Assembly (NCBI GenBank): GCA_027405735.1
Contig: JAPEHQ010000011.1
Span: 496,001 to 560,000, forward strand
Length of the DNA: 64,000 nucleotides
Direction: 5' to 3'
Origin: Mucor racemosus
Taxonomy: Eukaryota; Mucoromycota; Mucoromycetes; Mucorales; Mucoraceae
The number at the start of each line of letters is the position of its first letter. The stretch's first letter is position 1. Positions 11,391 to 24,324 of the stretch are shown piece after piece. A model generated the notes under the pieces. The model ran no database searches. It saw only the letters and a program-made list of their open reading frames with translations, and was not told the DNA's origin. Position numbers and translations under genes: made by a program.

Positions 11391-12130
11391 TACAGTCATG
11401 ATTCGATTTAGTGGACTCGTAAATAACGGATTTTCGATTTAATGGACAGTTTGAAATCTCCCGTTTTTTTTTTCATAATTTTACTGCCTAAATCCACTGA
11501 ATTGATTCAGTGGATAGTGGACAATTTCGTTTTTACCAGTCCACTATACTAATAAAATATAAATACTGTTGGAAAAAACTGTATTTAGCCGGTAATAGCT
11601 TTGTCGGTTTTTGAGGATATTAAACAGCCAATTTTGAAGCCAATTCCATTTCTAACTCACATTGAAATGTAATTATTATAAATAGTCTTTTAAACCAAGA
11701 CCTAGAAGCTCTTCGTTCTTTCTTTTACCATTAGTTTTTCTAGTAATAAAGCCTACGTTCTCCATGATAAATGTTACTAGTCTTTATTATTATTCTTTCT
11801 ATAAATAAGATTGTATGTATCCATAAACTCTCAAGCTTGATCTGGTAGCCATGAAATTAGAAGAAATATGGAGAATAACCAAATGATGTGCCTAATTTAC
11901 CTCAGTTTTTTATTAAATTTCTTGTTATCCATTGTTTAATTCAGCTGCTCGAATATGAAAAGCCTTTATTAACAATATTATTTAATACAATAAACTAATA
12001 ACGCCTTTTTATTCTCATTTTTTGATCCAATATTACGGAAAATGATTTATTTGATTTAGTGGAGGACAATTCGATTTAGTGGACACTTTTCTCCCTCCCA
12101 ATGATTCCACTAAATCGAATCACGACTGTA
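11391..12130. mobile_element. Non-autonomous TIR element (Tc1/mariner-like MITE)
   Basis: The ends are 25-bp inverted repeats with one mismatch: TACAGTCATGATTCG... at 11391-11415 and its complement at 12106-12130. TA at both ends fits a TA target-site duplication, as in Tc1/mariner elements. Subterminal copies of the GATTTAGTGGA motif occur inside both ends. The 740-bp interior has no transposase ORF. The middle part (about 11615-11860) is found in reverse orientation at 63730-64000 and as a short piece at 29866-29945, so the family is dispersed. Confidence 0.8.
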
Positions 12131-12261
12131 TCGTTTTATTGTTGCCAACTTATTATAGAGAGAGTTTATGTACAGTATTTACTAATTGGATGAGTGAGTA
12201 TTAAATGTGGATGATATACATATATATAGTGTATATAGTATAATTAGAATGAACATGGGAA

Positions 12262-12440
12262 GATATTGTGTGGATATACCGGCGGAATCATGCTTCTATG
12301 ATTCAATAATAGTATGATGATAGACGCTCCACGGAATGCAGCATTGTCTGATTTGCATATTAAACATAATGGCTAGATACGCAGATGCTCTAAATTGGTA
12401 ATTCGGTAATTCCTAATTTTGATAGATCACTTTTGACATT
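12262..12440. repeat. Short dispersed repeat, copy 1
   Basis: The sequence around ATGATAGACG ... CTGATTTGCAT ... CTAAATTGGTAATTCG is shared with 29535-29712 in the same orientation, with many substitutions. It has no coding potential. It lies between the TIR element and the long dispersed repeat. Confidence 0.65.
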
Positions 12441-12449
12441 TCATTCTGT

Positions 12450-13640
12450 CAGAGCGATAGATCCAACTGAAAGCTACTCTCTTGTTTTTATTTCAGCGAA
12501 AAATATTGACTTTTTGTTGAGATAACCAAGATAATAGTTGACATTATAGCTTAAAACCTATGGTAGCTGGGTTCCAAAATTGTTTCGAAAAAATGAACGA
12601 AAAATGATTCAAAAAACAAAATCGTTTAATAGCGCATGAACTGCAAAGTAAGTCGACCGAGCGTATTAAATGGTTTTTGTACAGTTTTGAATCCTGCATC
12701 CATCTAAATAAAATGCACGCAAACGTTTTACATTAAATTTTGCGCAAAATGCATTTGAAATTTTGGAGGTTTTTTGAAGGTACAGACAATTTTTATAACC
12801 ATATTTTATATATAAGTAATGAAAATAATGCGCATAAAAACTATCTATCGATCGAGCCATTGATAAACCTTTTAGCTGCATTTTTCGTAGAAAAAACAGG
12901 ATTTTTGTCCGAATTTTTTTCAAATTCAGAATTTGGGATGAGGGTATACAAGGGAAAAATTGAAGCTGAAACGAATGTATCGGTTTGTACACATTTTTGA
13001 GGGTATCTCCACGAAAAATCAATATTATAAAAAAAACTAAATTGGATTCGAGAGAGCTCAACGAGCTCAATGATATGAATGTAAAAAAAGCGCTACTTAA
13101 TTTAACGAATATTTTGAAATACACTAAAAAAAACCTAAAAAAAAAAAAAAGTCCACAGAATATTTTTATACTGATATATATTATAGACTACTTTAAAACA
13201 AGTAAGTTTCGTTATCAAAAAATTTTAATATAACATGATTTTCGTAGAGATATGAAGCATCAAAATTTTTAATTTTTATCAGTGAAATATCTATAAAAAT
13301 CTGAAACTTTAGCATATAAAATGTTATAACACCTGAAAAAAATAGGATATTTCCGGATACTCATTTTTGGATAATAGTTGAACATCTCAGGTACATTGGC
13401 ATATAATTTTTTCTTGGTGTTATTTAGCGAAAAAAAAAGTTGGGCAGCGATGAAAAGTTAGACCTTGTTTTTAAAGAAAAAGCAGTAAATTTTTCCTGTT
13501 TTCAAGTCTTTCAGAAAATATGGAATAAATTTAGGAGCAGGTAGTACAATGTACCCAATTTACATCTATTTTGCAGTGTCTAAGGTGTATCCTAAGACGT
13601 ATTTAATATGTAGTTAACTTTAGAAAGGGAGGCACGCTCC
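12450..13640 (-). repeat. Long dispersed repeat A, copy 1
   Basis: The reverse complement matches 26156-27440 and 61380-62660 over most of its length, for example around AAACCTCCAAAATTTCAATT, CCCTCATCCCAAATTCTGAATTTG and GGATACACCTTAGACACTGC. All copies are full of stop codons, and short ORFs seen on either strand are not conserved in frame. No terminal repeats were found by eye. It is probably an old non-autonomous transposon or a decayed retroelement. Confidence 0.8.
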
Positions 13641-14170
13641 GATTTCGAAGATCGGAAACTTGACTATGAGCTTGATCCAGCTCAAAAGACACTGACAAGC
13701 TCGAATATATACATCCGATATGTAGTTTAGAATACTGAGCGTAATTAATTGAAGCAAAAATAGCTAGACATTGTTAGAATACCTGCGATAGCTTTTCAAA
13801 ACTACGATAAGCAATCCTTCAATTTCAAGAAGCAAAAATTCTGTACACTTTGATGCAAAATTTACGGATTTTCAACATGGGTGATAATAGATCCTTGATA
13901 TTTTGAGTATTATTAAACCAATTCGATTCATATTATTCAACTTTATAGAATAATACGAAACTTTGAAGATCAAAAGGGTATAGTATAGCAAAACTACACA
14001 TCAATAGTTCGAAAGTTTGAAAGGCATGTCGCACAATAAATCAAGCATTTGAATAATGGGACGACGACAAGCCACTGTTGATCCCCGCTATTCAACGTTT
14101 TTTTTCTAATCTTTTAATGGGAGGGGTACTTTACCCCAGCGGAGCCCTTTCCTTCAACATTATACAAAAC
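13641..14170. other. Region upstream of the bL36m gene
   Basis: Non-coding. A small upstream ORF of 17 codons starts with the ATG near 14055, about 115 bp before the likely bL36m start, and could act in the leader if the transcript begins that far upstream. Nothing else is recognised. Confidence 0.35.
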
Positions 14171-14407
14171 ATGTCTTTATTATCACAGTTCACAAAGTCT
14201 GTTTTCCAGCAATTCACTAGACAACAACAACCTACTTTAGCAACATGGCAACAAGCTGGTAATCCCTCCATTCTCACCCTTGTTCGTACAATGAAAGTAC
14301 GTTCTTCTGTCAAAAAAATGTGTGATGGTTGTTCAACTGTTAGAAGACGTGGAAAACTCTATGTCACTTGCAACAAGAACAAGAAGCATAAGCAACGTCA
14401 AGGATAA
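14171..14407 (+). CDS. RTC6: Mitochondrial large-subunit ribosomal protein bL36m
   Basis: 78 residues. The C-terminal part is the bacterial-type L36 fold: [20 protein letters not shown], then [15 protein letters not shown], with zinc ligands Cys-x2-Cys, a third Cys and His (C..C...C....H). The preceding 40 or so residues ([19 protein letters not shown]) are basic and hydroxylated with no acidic residue, as expected of a mitochondrial presequence. The ATG at 14171 was chosen over the in-frame ATG at 14078 because it gives this compact presequence. The protein sits at the base of the mitochondrial ribosomal large subunit. The gene converges with the WDR6 homologue, whose last exon ends 177 bp away. 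Confidence 0.88.
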   Translation: MSLLSQFTKSVFQQFTRQQQPTLATWQQAGNPSILTLVRTMKVRSSVKKMCDGCSTVRRRGKLYVTCNKNKKHKQRQG

Positions 14408-14583
14408 AGTTAATTCACTCGAAAAAAGAAGCAATCAATCAATCACCCCCCTGTATAGATATTATGAAAAAAAAATAAAAAATGCCAGCGTACATCAAGC
14501 ACACACAAAAAAAAAAAGCTGTTTTCTATTATATTTATGTATTTTTATTAATTTATTATGGGACCATGTAAAGAGGATAATTA

Positions 14584-17500
14584 TTATAGAGCTTCTTGAT
14601 CATATTTTATACTTTGCAATCCAACACCAGTAATAGCAACATGAACTTGGCCACTAAGATGATTTTTTAGTATTAGAAATGAGAGTTTATGATTAAAACT
14701 TACTTGAAAATAACGGCATCTAAAGCAGAAGGATCAGGAACATCCATATAAGCAGCATTGTTCATTGAGAGAGATACACCATCTTCCTTCAAATCATTGA
14801 TCTCCCATTTGTTCAATCTTTGATCTGTTGATGTTGTAAATACTGATTGATCAATGTATTTGATACCTGTGACAGAGGATGCATGGGCATCTGGTAAAAT
14901 GAAAGGCTTTCCTACTGGTATCACATTGAGATCATTGATTTGTAGTAAAGCTGCAGAGATTGCATTATCTTCTCCACCAGTGAGAACAATAATATGTTGC
15001 TCATCTACAAAAATAAAATGGTCAGCTCTTTGATATATTGTAGTAATTTCAAACAAAACAAACCTTTGTATTGTACCGCTTCAAGAGCATTCACACCTGA
15101 CATATGAGCACTATAATTATAAATAGGTTCAGATAATCTAAATGCTGCTTTAGTAGGCTCAGCCTCGAGTTGCTGATAGCTTTCTACAGCTTTGTATAAA
15201 TCATGATCGATATCCCAAACAGCAATTCTACCATCTGTTGCAGATGTGAAAAAGTAAATATTGTCTCCTAATTTGACATGTGTGATTTGAAGAATACATT
15301 TAGCATGCCATGTACCATCAGCAACCAAACAAAACTTTCTTGTAACTTCATTAAAGAGCCAGAATCGAATCATAGCATCAGAATAAACAGCGCCAATGAT
15401 ATGAAGACCCTTCTTGGGATCAATGGCAAAAGCAGTAGTATCCATAATTCGAGATTCAATATCTACACTAAGTGTAGGGCAAGTAGCTACTTCAAGGCAA
15501 TTCAAATTGACAAGGCCACCAGCAGTTTTAGGAGGAGAGGCTTCAATTTTCCAACATCTAAACTCTTCTAAACCACCACTAGTAAACAATAATGTGGATA
15601 AACCTTGGCTGTAATCAATGTTTTTGATGACAGTTGTATGTTTACGAATACTAACATGTGTATGAAATTTAGATACAGTTTCAGGTGTATATTGTTGAAT
15701 ACGAAGAATGGTATCTTCACCACTAGTAGCAAACAGGATGGCATCCTGGGAAAGCAAAGGCAAGAAGCGAAGTGCACGAACCTCACGACCATGGTAATTA
15801 CCTTGTAAAATACTTTCATTGAAACCATCTGTAACACTTGATGTATCACGGAAATAAGCATACAGCACTTCTTTACGAATAAAAGCAAATGCAGACTTGT
15901 TCAATTTAGCATCTTCTGTAGAGAATCCCCATCTTCTATGACCACCACCACAATTAATAGCAACCATGACAAAATTCTTCTTTTCATTATACACAAAAAA
16001 GTTCTTGCGGAAGAAACCCATCAACAAAAGCTCACCATCCATTAACAATGAACCTTCCAATGTACCTTTGGTGATTTTGTTTCTGTAAAGCTTCTCGAGT
16101 ACAAGATCATTACCAGTAAATACAGTATCTCCTTGATTGGCAATACCGAGTTGTGTCTTATCCGTTTGAACAGAATTGTTATTGTTGAGAATACGAAGTC
16201 TGTATTGAACATAACAACCATCTCGACCAGCTGTCCAAAAAATAACTTGATTTCCTTCTTCGTTATCGTCTTCATCAGCAGTAATTTCATCTTTATCATC
16301 TTGGGTATCATCTGTATCTTGTGTTTTTTTAATCAAAACACTTGTAATGGCTTGTTTACCATGAGATTTACGTAATTGTAATGTTGGTTTCAATGTTTGA
16401 ATTGTTTCTTCGGGTACAGTTGTGTGGCAAGGTAAGCGATAAATCAAAAGTGCAGATTCTCTTGATCCACAAATCAAGATATTTTCTTCTTCTGAATAAG
16501 CGAGCGATAAAACAGTAGTACGTTCAGCAGGCATTTCAATATTGAAAAGTGTTCTTATTGTGGGCTATATAAAATAGAAATTGGTCAATCTTTTGTTTCT
16601 GTTCATATAAATTTCATACGTACAATCGATGTCGATAAATCTAATCTATGGAATAAAACGCTGTCGTTATAACCATTTGAAATGATATGAAGGATATTTT
16701 CATCTATGTTTTTTTTTTGAAAATGTTAACTTGAATGATTGCTTTTTTTCATATCGAAATTTACCTGATGATTGTTCAATGAAGATTTCAAATAACTTTT
16801 GCTTATGAGCAGCAATTTTAAACGGCTTGAAAGCATCTGTTGGGCTAAGAATAACAAGATCACCCACAATGTTACCAACAATAACCACTCTTCCACATTC
16901 AGAATTTTTCATAATAGCATAATTTTTGTATGAAGCATCATGCTGAATTTCGATCCATTGATGAGGAGTAATAGTTCCATCACATTTCAGGAGATATCCG
17001 TCAGATGTAGCAGCAACAATCCAGCGATTCTTTATCATGACAAAATTTCTAATATTATCTTTCTTTCTCTCTTCTGGTAATGGGAAAGCTACAAGATCAT
17101 CTTCAGAATCAATTTTATTGTCCTTGATGCTTAAAAGTGACCATAATCGAATGCCTGAATCTTGACCACCTGTAGCAACAATTTTATGCTCGGGATTGAT
17201 TGCACAACTCCATACATTCTTACTAAGATGACCTTCCCAACAAGCAATACAATCTCCTGTATCATCTTCATCAGCTGGAGTGATTAATGTATTCTTCCAT
17301 ACACGGCAAGTAGAATCCTCGGATATACTAACAAGATATTCATCCACAAATTGACAATCCCAAACACGAGCAGTATGACCAAACAAAACCAATGTTCCTG
17401 CATTATCATCATCTTTCAATGGCCATACGCGGATAGTTCTATCGTCAGAAACACTGACAATCTGACTAGCATCTTCATTAAATCGCATACCGAAAATAAC

Positions 17501-18231
17501 ACCTTCATGACCTGTCAATTTCTTGAAAACCGGAGCATCACCTTGCTCGTTTTTCTCAAAAGGTTTCCACAAATGTACCTCATTAAATACGGTACCCGAG
17601 GCAACAATCAATGATTCTCGAGTAGATCCAAAAATACGAGCTGAATAAAGGATACATTTTACATCACATTGTACATGATAGACGACTTGTTGAGTTGCTA
17701 AATCAAAAATTTCAACATCATTGTGCCCGTAAACAAGTGTCATTTGCGAAGTTCCATTCATCCATTGTGCGTCCATAATCCAATCTTTAAAAGGACCATA
17801 AGAATGTTCAATATTTATCGTTGCTTCGCTTTGAGACACAGTGAGTTGAAGTATGGAAAAGTACTTTGATCCAAATACAGCTAATTTTCTAGTTTCAATG
17901 CCATTTTCGATGCTAGATCCCGGTGCTAATATAGAAACAATGTCAATGTGATGGCCTATTTTTGAGATTTATTCAAATTTACCAAAAACTATGCGATGTA
18001 TACGGTTTGCTGGCAAGATAGATTTAGAAGCAAGTAATTTGCCGGTCTGTACATTATAAACTTTTAAATTTGGGCCATGACCAGCAAGCAAAATAGAATC
18101 GTTATAAAAGTTTAAACTGGTAACAATGCCAGCATAAATATCTTTTTCCAAAGCCTTAAAAAAATCAAAAAATTAGTGCAATAGTTCACGACAAAATGTG
18201 TATAAACATATACTTTATTTTGGAAAGGCAT
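14584..18231 (-). CDS. RTT10: WDR6/RTT10 (Trm734) homologue, WD40 partner of the tRNA 2'-O-methyltransferase
   Basis: Complement of exons 14584-14653, 14704-15004, 15064-16564, 16624-16703, 16765-17925, 17983-18154 and 18214-18231, giving 1100 residues. All introns are GT..AG and short. The protein is a chain of WD40 repeats with WDR6 hallmarks: LLAGHGPNLKVY near the N-terminus, SGTVFNEVHLWKP, LTGHEGVIFGMRF, SVSDDRTIRVW, the GHTARVWDCQF repeat, and a C-terminal VAITGVGLQ block in the 70-bp last exon. In yeast the homologue binds Trm7 and directs 2'-O-methylation at position 34 of tRNAs (family knowledge). The first coding exon is only six codons (MPFQNK). The donor of the fourth intron from the 5' end is GTACGT, chosen because the alternative breaks frame. 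It is divergent to the valyl-tRNA synthetase gene. Confidence 0.88.
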
Positions 18232-18871
18232 ATTATAATCAAATGTTACTCTTTCTAAATAACTGCAAGACGCAAAATTTATTTTTATTATATATCGAAA
18301 ATGTCAAAACAGAAACCTGGAACTCCGGCTAATATGAGAACAATTCTTTGAAATGCGATGCTGTGGCTTGTAAATCGTACCTGTTTCATGACAATTGACA
18401 ATTATTATGAACAGAATACGGCTATATAAGGTTCAATTCACAGTTGAAAATGTGTATAATGATATCCATGCTGCCCCTGAATTTTTTTATTTGGCATATT
18501 TGGTTGCCTAGCAACAAACTAATTTTTTGATTTGCATTTGCCGATCAAATGGATACTTGCAAATACTATATCAACCATGAGTCATCTCCCTTTTTCGTTA
18601 TATGAATATTTCATATGATCAATTGTAAATAACACAATGCAATTTTCCACCAATAACCTAGATACAATTCAAGATGACTCTTTATTATTAAATGCTGCGC
18701 CCTTCTTCAATTGTTGACATTTATACATTTACATTTAGCCATGAACCACTACTATCATTCAATACATACTGTGACTAATTTTTAACAGACCGATGGGTAT
18801 AAAAGAAATGTAAAAAAAGGAAAAAAAGTTTTGTCAATTGTTTCAACGCAAGTTTATCTATCAATAACCCA
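18232..18871. promoter_or_regulatory. Divergent promoter between WDR6 and valyl-tRNA synthetase
   Basis: 640 bp separate the two start codons, and there is no other gene between them. No strong TATA box is evident on the synthetase side. The arrangement means both tRNA-acting genes probably share regulatory DNA. Confidence 0.5.
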
Positions 18872-21800
18872 ATGTCTGACAATAAGGAACAAAAGCAAGC
18901 ACCACCAGCTGCTGCTCCTACCGATGCTGAGCTCGATCCTGTTGCCGCTGCCAAAAAGGCTGAAAAAGAGAAGAAGAATGAAGAAAAGCGTCTTGCAAAG
19001 ATGGCCAAATTTGCTGCCAAACAAGCCAAGGTTAGTTGGTGAAAATATTGATTCATAAACGTGAATTTTTCTAATATTTTTTCTAGCTTGAGGAAGCCAA
19101 GAAGGCTAACCCTGCTAACCCTGACAAGAAAAAGAAGAAGGAAGCCAAGGCTCCTGCTCCTGTCTTTGTCAACAAGACTCCCAAGGGTGAAAAGAAGGGT
19201 AAAAAAAATAAACAAAAAATATTCAACATTTACATTGACATTTGAAGATTTAACATTGAATTTGTTCTAGACATGTCTGAACCTTTTGCTAGTGCCTATG
19301 ATCCTCGTGCTGTCGAAAGCGCTTGGTACGATTGGTGGGTAAAGGAAGGTTTGTTCAAGCCTGAATTTGGCCCTGACGGTAAGCCTAAACCTGAAGGAAC
19401 TTTTGTCATTCCTGCTCCCCCACCAAATGTCACTGGTTCTCTTCACATTGGACATGCCTTGACTGTATCTATTCAAGATGCTTTGATCCGTTGGTATGTT
19501 ATAGTGATTTTTTTTATTCATATATCACAATGCTAAGGATAAATTATCATAGGAACCGTATGTTGGGTAAGACCGTTTTGTTCCAAGCTGGTACTGATCA
19601 TGCCGGTATTTCATGTCAATCTGTTGTCGAAAAGATGTTGTGGAAGGAGAGACAAGTTACTCGTCATGACCTTGGTCGTGAGAAGTTTGTTGAGGAAGTT
19701 TTTGCCTGGAAGGAGAAGTTTGGTAACAAGATTTACAATCAATTCGAACGTCTTGGTGCTTCTTTTGATTGGGAAAGAGCTACTTTCACCATGGATCCTG
19801 TAAGTTTTTGTTTTTTTTTATGAGTTTTTTGGTTTCCTTTGTTCACATTTCTTTGATTTCACAATAGGGACCATCTGCCGCTGTCCGTGAAAACTTTATT
19901 CGTCTTCACCGTGATGGTATCATTTATCGTGCTAACCGTCTTGTCAATTGGTGTGTTCAACTCAACACTACTTTATCCAACTTGGAAGTCGAGAACAAGG
20001 AAATTCCCGGCCGTACCTTGATGAATGTTGTTGGTTATAGTGAAAAGGAAAGATTTGAATTTGGTGTTCTTAATGAATTTGCTTATCAAGTTGAAGGATC
20101 CGATGAACGTCTTGTTGTTGCTACTACTCGTATTGAAACCATGTTGGGTGATACTGCTATTGCTGTTCATCCTGATGATAAGCGTTATACTCATCTCCAT
20201 GGTAAATTCGTCACTCATCCTTTCATTGAGCGTCGTATTCCTATCGTTACTGATTCTATTGCTGTTGATATGGAATTCGGTACTGGTGCTGTCAAGATCA
20301 CTCCTGCTCACGATTTCAACGATTACGAAGTTGGTAAGCGTCATGATTTGGAATTCATCAACCTTTTGAACGATGATGGTACTTTCAACGAAAATGCTGG
20401 CCCCTACCAAGGAATGAAGCGTTTCCATGTTCGTAACAAGATTATCGAAGATTTGAAGGCTAAGGATTTGTTTGTTGGTGTCAAAGAAAACCCAATGACC
20501 GTCCCTGTTTGTAGCAAATCTGGTGATATCATTGAGCCTTTGATGAAGCCTCAATGGTGGGTCAAATGTAAGGGTATGGCCGATAAGGCCATGCAAGCTG
20601 TTACTGATGGTGAACTCAAGATTGCTCCCAAGGTTTCTGAGGGTGATTGGTTCCGTTGGTTAGGTAATATTAACGATTGGTGTATTTCTCGTCAATTGTG
20701 GTGGGGTCATCGTATTCCTGCTTACTTTGTCAACATTGAAGGTGAAGCCCACGATCGTATTGATGATTCCATGTGGGTTTGTGGTAAAGATGAACAAGAT
20801 GCTCGCGCTGAAGCTGAACGCAAGTTCCCTGGTAAGAAGTTCACTCTTGAACAAGATCCTGATGTTTTAGATACCTGGTTTTCTTCTGGTTTATGGCCTT
20901 TCTCTACTCAAGGTTGGCCCGAAAAGACCTTCAACATGGAACATTTCTATCCTGCTTCTCTTTTGGAAACCGGTTGGGATATTCTTTTCTTCTGGGTTGC
21001 TCGTATGGTCATGCTTGGTATCCAATTGACTGGTAAGGTTCCTTTTGCCGAGGTTCTTTGTCACGCCATGATTCGTGATGCTCACGGTCGTAAGATGTCC
21101 AAATCTCTTGGTAATGTTATCGATCCCGTTGATGTCATTGAAGGTATTACTCTTCAAGATCTCCATGCCAAGCTTTATGAAGGTAACTTGGATCCTAAAG
21201 AAATCAAGAAGGCTGAAACTGGTCAAAAGGCCGATTTCCCTAAGGGTATTCCCGAATGTGGTACTGATGCTCTTCGTTTCGCTCTTTGTGCTTATACCAC
21301 CGGTGGTCGTGATATTAATCTCGATATTCTCCGTATTGAAGGTTACCGTAAGTTCTGTAACAAGTTATGGAATGCTACTCGTTTCGCTTTGATGAAGTTA
21401 GGCGATGATTTCAAGCCTAATGAATCTGCTGAACCTACTGGCAATGAGTCTTTGGCTGATAAATGGATTCTTTCCAAGCTCAATAAGTGTGCTATTAGTA
21501 CCAACAAATTCCTTGAGGAACGTAACTTTATGATGGCTACCAATGCTGTTCATCAATTCTGGCTTTACGATCTTTGTGATGTTTACATTGAAGTTGTCAA
21601 GCCTATTTGTGATGCTGACACTACTGGTGATGAGGCTGCTACTGCTCGTAAGATCTCTGCTCAAAACACTTTGTACACTTGTCTTGAGGCCGGCCTTAAG
21701 CTTATGCATCCTTTCATGCCTTATGTCACTGAAGAATTATTCCAACGTCTTGGTCGTCGTCCTGGTCATGATGAGCCTACTATTGTCAAGGCTAGCTATC

Positions 21801-22099
21801 CCGTTGAGAACAAGGCTTATGACTTTGCTGATGCTGAGAAGGAGTTCGAGTCTGTCTTTGAGACTGTCAAGGGTATCCGTTCTATTGCCACTCAATTGAA
21901 CCAAAAGAAGAACATTGTTGCTTATATTCAAACTAATGAATCTGGTCTCAAGAGTCTTTTCGAAACCAACAAGGATTCCATTGTTGCTTTGGTTAAGGGT
22001 GTTGATGCATTGACTATTTCTGATGCTAGTACTGAGGCTCCCGCTGATTGCGAAACCTCCGCTGCTGGTGAGAATGTCAATGTCTTTGTTCGCAAGTAA
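18872..22099 (+). CDS. VAS1: Valyl-tRNA synthetase
   Basis: Exons 18872-19030, 19087-19198, 19271-19493, 19553-19799 and 19868-22099 give 990 residues. Residues 1-90 are a Lys/Ala/Glu-rich extension. The class I signature [12 protein letters not shown] has HIGH at 149-152, and KMSKS is at 656-660 ([13 protein letters not shown]). The editing (CP1) domain lies between, with [17 protein letters not shown] and the [19 protein letters not shown] block typical of ValRS. The protein charges tRNA-Val in the cytosol, and possibly also in mitochondria through an alternative start as in yeast, which I cannot judge here. Codon use is far richer in C and G at third positions than in its neighbours (GGT, AAG, TCC), as expected for high expression. 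The C-terminus stops at NVFVRK, where relatives usually continue with a coiled-coil arm. Confidence 0.97.
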
Positions 22100-23202
22100 A
22101 TAGTTTCTGTTTTTTTTTAGATTAAACATTTAGCATATCATTTTCTATTTTCATGGATGTTTTTATTATAAAATGATTAGAATAAAAAATATAATTTTTC
22201 ATTTGGATATTGTATTAAGCGATGTATCTTTGTGGTCTTTTCTACGTCTTGATCAACAAACAGTAGAGTAAATCTGTTATAATGAGCAATTAAATACTAT
22301 GGGACTTGATGCTATCTTAATTAATTCTCTTGATCGCAAACCAGAAATGACGAATCATTCAAGTTTTTTACTACCTTAATATTGAAAAATAAATAATGTG
22401 ATTATTTTATACCTTCCATTGAATGTATATTCTTGTGATCTCTCATCATGAAAAGCGTAAGATCATGCTATCAGGTTAGAAATTTACCCCTGAACAATTT
22501 TTGAACTCCAGACATACGTCGATCCAATAATTGTATCTCCGAGTCCACTTAAACTCCCACTAACCTTACCTTATTCAACTGTATAGAGTTTTTACATGTA
22601 ATCAAATGCTTGTAGCAATACAATTCTTTATTATATATCTATGAGTAGACCTCTAGAATATATACTATTATTTTTTAACTAAATTAAATTCAGAATGTGA
22701 TATTATTTCCAGTTCAAATGGTATCATATCCAGCTTTTCTTCAACGCTATTACCATGTATTTGATAAATTATTACGTTGTGATCCTTATGCCATAAGCTA
22801 CTGATATGAGTATGGTTTTAAAAGCAGTTGTTGAGAACTTTCAAAGTTATAAAACCAGGGTCGACATTTCAAGTATTCGAATGGTTGTCATTTGTTTGTG
22901 TGAATTACAGTAGTAAATTGAAAGAATATAGGCCATTATATTTGCATAAATGAATGATTACTACATAATTTGAAGCTATGTTTTCTTTACTATAGGCCCA
23001 TAGATTGCCAATGCCGACTTGTAAATATAATGTTGATACAAAATTGACTTCAATTATGTAATACAACCTCTGCATGAACAGCCGTTCATCATGTTCACAA
23101 CGCGGTTATTCAAATGTGACTCTACAAGGGCTATCTAAACCATGAATGATTTCGTGTTGGTGATTCTGTTTAATTTGTAAAGATAAAATAAAAACCAAAA
23201 TC
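22100..23202. other. Intergenic region between VAS1 and COQ11
   Basis: 1.1 kb of A+T-rich DNA. I find no ORF worth reporting, no RNA gene and no match to the repeat families seen elsewhere in the window. Confidence 0.5.
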
Positions 23203-24324
23203 ATGGCTCAACCTATTGCTCAAAAATTACTTGTAGTTGGTGGCTCTGGATTTCTCGGTAAAAAATTATAAATATTCACATCATAAATTTTATCTAATAG
23301 AATTATCTAGGCTTGAATATCTGTAAGATTGCTGCAAACAAGGGTTGGGAAACTGTCAGTTTGAGGTACGTAAGATTGACATGTGGTAATCTAAATAACA
23401 TCACTCATTTTGAACTATTAGTCGACGAGGAGAGCCTGCATTATTCAATGAATATGGAAAACCAGATTGGGCTCAAAAGGTAAATGGGTTGAATCTCGAT
23501 TTTAAACATGTTTACCAATTGATTTGACAATTAGGTGCAATGGGCTTCAGGCAATTCACTTGAACCAGAAACCTACAAAGATGTTTTGAGCGGTGTCACT
23601 GCAGTAGTCCATTCTGTTGGCATTTTAATGGAAAATGATTATAAATCCGTTGCTCAAGCCCAGTCTTTCTGTGAGGCTGCAAGTGGTGTCCCTCGTATGA
23701 TTTTGGGAATGAAAGATCATGGTAACCCTCTTGACCCCAAGTTACAAGATAATCCAAGACCTACATATGAAATGATGAACAGAGATACAGGTAAAATAAA
23801 AAAATTCACTTAATTGATTATTCATAATTCAATTAAAAAGTACATATTAGTCAAGACAGTAGCTGATGAAGTTTCAAAGTTACCATCAATCAGCTCATTT
23901 GTTTACATTTCTGCTTCTGATGTATTTCCTTTTATTGATCCCCGTTACATTACTACAAAGAGAGAAGCTGAGCGCTACTTGTTTCAAAATGAAAAGTTCA
24001 ATACAGTTGTTCTTCGACCTGGTATGTTGAGAAAAGGGCTAACCGATATCATCGAAAACTTATCTTCTTCAATTAAACGCAGGCTTTATGTATAATGTGC
24101 AAAGACCTACAGCTGTTCCAATTGCAGGTGCACTTCAATTCGTAAATGCTGTTACAAGTCCATTCAAAAATGGCATCGCTAGTTTACCCGGTGGAAAGTT
24201 TATCACAACGCCTCCTTTACAAACTGAACAAGTTGCAAGAGCTGTGATTGCAGGTATTGAGTCTCAACAGACTGGTATTTTTGATGTAGAAGGCATCGAA
24301 AAGCTTAGTCATGTACACATTTAG
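23203..24324 (+). CDS. COQ11: COQ11-like atypical short-chain dehydrogenase (NDUFA9-like)
   Basis: Exons 23203-23257, 23311-23365, 23422-23479, 23535-23790, 23851-24021 and 24083-24324 give 278 residues. The N-terminal Rossmann motif is GGSGFLG (13-19), followed by SRRGEP at the end of beta-2, VVHSVGIL, a YISASDVFP strand and a YITTKREAERYL segment carrying the Tyr-x3-Lys pair. VVLRPGFMY follows across the last intron. This set is typical of the fungal mitochondrial COQ11/NDUFA9-like family, linked to coenzyme Q synthesis (family knowledge). Five introns of 53-61 bp interrupt barely 840 coding bases. The phases all agree, so the model is internally consistent. The region near MNRDTVKTVADEV is the helix preceding the active-site strand. 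Confidence 0.85.

Noticed and set aside
12666..13233. 152- and 82-codon ORFs in repeat A copy 1, and similar ones at 61890-62160
   Set aside because: The frames are not conserved among the three repeat copies, and they overlap on opposite strands.
14078..14170. Longer N-terminus for bL36m from the ATG at 14078
   Set aside because: The added 31 residues (two hydrophobic stretches) are unlike a presequence, and the ATG at 14171 gives a proper one.
19973..22129. Several ORFs of 100-200 codons antisense or out of frame within the ValRS gene
   Set aside because: Shadows of a highly biased coding sequence.
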